Shown in pieces: positions 60,584 through 64,000 of a DNA stretch of 64,000 nt (its first letter is position 1; each line of letters starts with the position of its first letter). This stretch comes from HXMU1420-13 sp965228545. Its GTDB lineage: Bacteria; Bacteroidota; Rhodothermia; Balneolales; Balneolaceae. Under the pieces are notes generated by a model that was not told the origin of the DNA, did no database searches, and was given only the letters and a program-made list of their open reading frames with translations. The DNA lies in NCBI GenBank assembly GCA_965228545.1, contig OZ245822.1, positions 806,001 through 870,000 of the forward strand, read 5' to 3'. A program made the position numbers and the translations under genes.

Positions 60584-61854
60584 TGGACGTGATGACGGTA
60601 GAGAAGAAAGGGTTTAAAAGAACTGATGTTGGATTTATTCCTGAGGATTGGAATATATCTAAATTGGGAACTAGGTCTGATGTGAAAACAGGTCCTTTCG
60701 GGTCTACATTACACAAAGAAGATTATGTTGAGTATGGTACTCCCATAATTACTGTAGAGCATATTGGGGGGTCAAAAATTACCACCCAAAATTTACCTAA
60801 AGTTTCAGATAATGATGTTAGGAGGCTAAAATCATATCGATTAAAAAAAGGTGATATAGTTTTTAGTAGAGTTGGCTCCATAGATAGAAATTCTTATGTC
60901 ACTGAAGAGGAACATGGTTGGTTATTTTCTGGTCGACTTCTACGAATCCGGGTATTTGACGACTCACTTTCGGCAAAATACTTAAGCTACTACTTTGATC
61001 AACACTCATTTAAAGAAAGAATTAAAGAAGTGGCGGTAGGCCAAACTATGCCGTCTCTTAATACAGAAATTTTAAATAACATTTTGATATCTGCCCCCCC
61101 AACCCTCGAAGAACAACAAGCCATCGCTTCGGCCCTCAGCGATGTGGACGAGCTGATCCGCTCCCTCGATCGGTTGATTGAAAAGAAAGAAGCCATCAAA
61201 AAAGGCACCATGCAGCAACTGCTCACCGGCAACAAACGCCTGCCCGGGTTTGATGGGGAGTGGGAGAGGAAGAAGTTGGGGGATTTGGCTGAAGTGAAAG
61301 GCGGAAAAAGATTACCTAAAGGCTGGAGCTTAAATGAGAAAAAAAATAATCACCCTTATATCAGAGTTGCAGATATGTATCCAGGTGGAGTCGATTTTAC
61401 AAATTTATTGTATGTGCCTGAGGAAATATCATCAGAGATAAGCAATTATCGTATTTATGAAGATGATTTATTTATATCTGTAGCTGGTACGCTTGGAATA
61501 GTGGGAGAAGTGCCCAAAAGGCTAAATGGTGCTAATCTGACTGAGAATGCAGATAGGCTCACAAATATAAAGTGTGACAAAAAATATTTTCTTTATTACT
61601 TACTATCTCCTGCAATTCAAGATGCAATTAAGGAATCAAGAACTTTAGGTGCTCAACCAAAACTCGCCATTGAAAGAATTAAGCAATTTGACGTTTTTCT
61701 TTCAAATGATTTAAGCGAACAAAAAGCCATCGCCCAAATTCTGTCAGACATGGACTGGGAACTCCAAGCTCTCCGCCAAAAACGGGAGAAGTACCAGCAG
61801 GTGAAGCAGGGCATGATGCAGGAGTTGTTGACGGGGAAGACGAGGTTAATTTAA
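60583..61854 (+). CDS. hsdS: Type I restriction specificity subunit HsdS
   Basis: A 423-residue DNA-recognition subunit with two target-recognition domains, each followed by a conserved helix: TRD1 at about 15-180 and TRD2 at about 220-380. The spacers carry LEEQQAIASALSDVDELIRSLDRLIEKKE and, in the second half, EQKAIAQILSDMDWELQALRQKRE. The two TRD coding stretches are visibly more AT-rich than the conserved spacers (about 61100-61280 and 61720-61850). I chose ATG at 60583, overlapping the hsdM stop as TGATG. Confidence 0.93.
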   Translation: MDVMTVEKKGFKRTDVGFIPEDWNISKLGTRSDVKTGPFGSTLHKEDYVEYGTPIITVEHIGGSKITTQNLPKVSDNDVRRLKSYRLKKGDIVFSRVGSIDRNSYVTEEEHGWLFSGRLLRIRVFDDSLSAKYLSYYFDQHSFKERIKEVAVGQTMPSLNTEILNNILISAPPTLEEQQAIASALSDVDELIRSLDRLIEKKEAIKKGTMQQLLTGNKRLPGFDGEWERKKLGDLAEVKGGKRLPKGWSLNEKKNNHPYIRVADMYPGGVDFTNLLYVPEEISSEISNYRIYEDDLFISVAGTLGIVGEVPKRLNGANLTENADRLTNIKCDKKYFLYYLLSPAIQDAIKESRTLGAQPKLAIERIKQFDVFLSNDLSEQKAIAQILSDMDWELQALRQKREKYQQVKQGMMQELLTGKTRLI

Positions 61855-61864
61855 AAATAGAATT

Positions 61865-63646
61865 ATGCGAATAGATGATTTTTCAAAAGGGTACGATTAT
61901 TTCGATCAATTTATTTCAGACTTCTTATTAAATGAAAGGAGTCTGCTCACCGAAAAGGAAGATTTAAAGCTTGAAATAGGGCTTAATGAGTGCTATCGAA
62001 GATATATTCTTAACCCGATAGAAGGTAAACCGAGTTTTGATGAAAAAATTAGCCAACAATTTAGTGGGGCCGATTCGAACACCCTGTTAACCTTTGCTCA
62101 TGCTATGTGGTTATGGTCTTTTTCGGTTAGGGATATAAAGCCGGAAACTAAAAAAAGCTACACACAGAAGCTGCTAAGCCAGATATCTGAACACCCTTTC
62201 TTGTTGACGGAAGTATATCCTCGGGGATTTGGGAGTGGAGGGGAGCGCCATACCCGTAATAAATTTGATGAAGTTAAATTCGCATTATTAATCATCAAAT
62301 ACTTATTTGAAAAGATAGATGAGGGTACGTTAACTAATGTTCACCAGGTTAAGAAGAGAATTGAAGAGCTATGTATTTATAAGAAGTATGGAAAGGAATT
62401 TGAGGGAATGGATCTTTCAAATCCATTTTTCAGTGATTATTCGAAAGAGACATTGGCAATGCCAAATATTTTGCTTTATCTGGCAAACCCGGATGGTTAT
62501 GAACCCATAGCATCAAATAAAGATAAGAATCTTATATGTTCGTCTTTTTCTAGTTTATTAACTGATAAGGAAAGAAAATTAAATCAGGATGATCAACTAG
62601 GAAAAATTAGGGAGGTAATCAGTGAGTATTATCAGGATGGATTTAGTTTCTATGACTGGACTTTAAAGAAAGTGTGGGATTATAGTTCTATTGAAAATGA
62701 GTTTGATGAAATACACGGACTGGAATATAAAAAAGCAATTATACTGTATGGTCCACCGGGTACGAGTAAAACGTATTCAGCCCGACAGATTGCCGAAACT
62801 CTCATTACAAAGCATTTTTTGTCGGACAAAGAAAATATAAGATCCTTTTTTGAAGGGCTGACAGATAAATCTGCTAAAAGAGAATACTTGAATTCACGTA
62901 TTCATTATCTACAATTTCATCCAAGCTATACCTATGTAGATTTTGTTGCCGGGGTACAGCTGAAAGAGAATGAAACCAAAGCTGTAAAAGGAAAGATATT
63001 TCAATACAGTGAAAAAGCCAGAAAAGATAAATATCCGCACGTTCTGATCCTTGATGAAATAAATCGAGTGGATGTATCTCAAGTGTTTGGTGAGGTTTTT
63101 AGTGCGCTCGAGAACAGAGATAAAGAAACAGAAGTTGGTGTGGATGATTTTAAACTAAACATCCCAAAAAATTTATATGTGATCGGGACCATGAATGAAA
63201 TCGATTTTTCTTTAGAGAGAATTGATTTCGCTCTTCGGAGAAGGTTTTTGTGGCATAAGTACGGATTTAATGCCGGAACACTGAGAAGCATCATTCATGC
63301 GAAACAAGATGAGTATCAGGTAAATCTGGGTGAGTCAGAAATTGAGCGTTTTATTGAAAATGCAGAACGGCTCAATAAAGAGATTACCGAGAATATCCCT
63401 GAACTTGGAGAACAATATGAAATCGGTCATACGTTTTTTGCAGAAATCGTTGATATCTACAAAGGATACCTAGAGTTGAATGGCTATACCTCCCAGATAA
63501 AAAATAAAATATTCAGAAAGGAAGGGCCGGCTCATATTCTATGGGATATTTCTATTGAACCGATTTTAAGAGCATTGTTGGGGAGTGTAAACCCCGGATT
63601 TATGAACGATAAGATGAAAGAGTTAAGAAATATATTCATTGCCTGA
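61865..63646 (+). CDS. McrB-like AAA+ restriction motor
   Basis: A 593-residue protein. The N-terminal 230 residues are an unassigned helical, probably DNA- or target-sensing domain. The AAA+ core begins near 290: Walker A ILYGPPGTSKTYS, Walker B HVLILDEINRVDVSQVFGEVF, and the sensor stretch GTMNEIDFSLERIDFALRRRF where McrB proteins carry the NTAD guanine-specificity motif. Here MNEID replaces it and the P-loop has Ser before Lys. With the partial McrC gene next to it, this is an McrBC-type modification-dependent system with altered nucleotide-site residues. Confidence 0.88.
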   Translation: MRIDDFSKGYDYFDQFISDFLLNERSLLTEKEDLKLEIGLNECYRRYILNPIEGKPSFDEKISQQFSGADSNTLLTFAHAMWLWSFSVRDIKPETKKSYTQKLLSQISEHPFLLTEVYPRGFGSGGERHTRNKFDEVKFALLIIKYLFEKIDEGTLTNVHQVKKRIEELCIYKKYGKEFEGMDLSNPFFSDYSKETLAMPNILLYLANPDGYEPIASNKDKNLICSSFSSLLTDKERKLNQDDQLGKIREVISEYYQDGFSFYDWTLKKVWDYSSIENEFDEIHGLEYKKAIILYGPPGTSKTYSARQIAETLITKHFLSDKENIRSFFEGLTDKSAKREYLNSRIHYLQFHPSYTYVDFVAGVQLKENETKAVKGKIFQYSEKARKDKYPHVLILDEINRVDVSQVFGEVFSALENRDKETEVGVDDFKLNIPKNLYVIGTMNEIDFSLERIDFALRRRFLWHKYGFNAGTLRSIIHAKQDEYQVNLGESEIERFIENAERLNKEITENIPELGEQYEIGHTFFAEIVDIYKGYLELNGYTSQIKNKIFRKEGPAHILWDISIEPILRALLGSVNPGFMNDKMKELRNIFIA

Positions 63647-63648
63647 AC

Positions 63649-64000
63649 GTGAGTGCCCACCCAATCATATTAAGTACTAAAGACTGTTCTCCATTTGACG
63701 AAAAAATTTCCAAAAATTATGACCGGGTTCTTCATCATTTTCAGAAGGTACAGCAAGGTTTTGAATTTTTTTCTTTTAACTCTCAATCTGAAATAGAAGA
63801 ACCGGTAATTCGGTATGACTACAAGACTAGACAGTGGTGGGCTGGGCGGTTTATTGGAGAAGCGGAGTTTGAGTTCGATGGGGATCTGTATCAGATCAAA
63901 ATAGAACCGAGGTTCGGAGAGCCCCAGTTATTCCGAATGCTGAGCGAGATATTTAACATCAGATTTAGTGAATCTCAAGATAGTATCCAGAAAGTAAATT
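63649..64000 (+). CDS. McrC-like subunit, cut by right window edge
   Basis: An open frame from GTG at 63649, two bases after the McrB stop, runs to the end of the window (about 117 codons). It contains QWWAGRFIGEAEFEFD and IKIEPRFGEPQLFRMLSEIFN, which match the N-terminal region of McrC proteins (IKPKFG..LLRML-type). The nuclease domain expected in the C-terminal half lies beyond the window. Confidence 0.8.
   Translation, partial: MSAHPIILSTKDCSPFDEKISKNYDRVLHHFQKVQQGFEFFSFNSQSEIEEPVIRYDYKTRQWWAGRFIGEAEFEFDGDLYQIKIEPRFGEPQLFRMLSEIFNIRFSESQDSIQKVN

Noticed and set aside
1..64000. CRISPR arrays, tRNA/rRNA genes, insertion sequences, prophage genes
   Set aside because: No regularly spaced repeats, no cloverleaf or rRNA-like segments, and no transposase, integrase or phage structural motifs were found on either strand.

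Overview
The window looks like chromosomal DNA of a member of the Bacteroidota/Balneolota (FCB) group, most likely close to the Balneolaceae. This rests on a bacillithiol gene (bshC), PorV-like outer-membrane proteins next to a secreted protein with a type IX-style C-terminal sorting domain, a DUF4837 lipoprotein, fused aspartokinase-homoserine dehydrogenase, AT-leaning composition, and frequent TTG/GTG starts. No rRNA, tRNA, CRISPR array, transposase or prophage gene was seen.

Layout. 1-5.9 kb (minus): small membrane proteins, MscL, a class A beta-lactamase-like hydrolase, a cupin, an RDD protein and a short collagen-like lipoprotein. 6-16.7 kb (plus): housekeeping genes in two tight runs: DUF151-UVR nuclease, bshC, 5-formyl-THF cyclo-ligase, PspC protein and tmk; then, after an SRPBCC gene with its own terminator, aroE, pgeF, dxr, rseP, psd and pssA. 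16.7-26 kb (minus): one co-directional run joining a lipoprotein, a sorting-domain protein and two PorV-like barrels to a glycan cassette (two GT4 glycosyltransferases, a flippase, a deacetylase-like protein).

26-39.5 kb (plus): a complete trp operon (trpE-S-G-D-C-F-B-A) preceded by a full ribosome-mediated attenuator: a 24-codon leader peptide with three consecutive Trp codons, a 1:2 hairpin, a 2:3 antiterminator and a 3:4 terminator. Tryptophanyl-tRNA synthetase is inside the operon, and the run continues with almost no gap through a DUF4837 lipoprotein into biotin genes (bioF, a BioH-like esterase, bioC, bioD, bioA). 39.7-46.7 kb (minus): DUF4260 protein, NAD-dependent epimerase, RNase D, aldo/keto reductase with a 55-aa Pmp3-type protein, DUF1801 protein, class C beta-lactamase-like hydrolase and Dps. 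46.7-52 kb (minus): thrA-thrB-thrC-methyltransferase. 52.3-56.1 kb (plus): a Tat-exported Gfo/Idh/MocA oxidoreductase, a DUF1080 lipoprotein and an MFS sugar carrier, read as a periplasmic 3-keto-glycoside module.

56.2-64 kb (plus) is an accessory defence island. It opens with low-complexity and hairpin-rich DNA and a 5'-truncated AAA+ ATPase fragment. These are followed by a two-gene unit (110-aa unknown plus a PD-(D/E)XK nuclease-like protein), type I hsdM and hsdS (hsdR is not in the window), an McrB-like motor with unusual nucleotide-site motifs, and a partial McrC running off the right edge. The strongest discoveries are the trp attenuator and the operon it controls; the best candidate for an undescribed system is the 56983-58100 pair beside the restriction genes.
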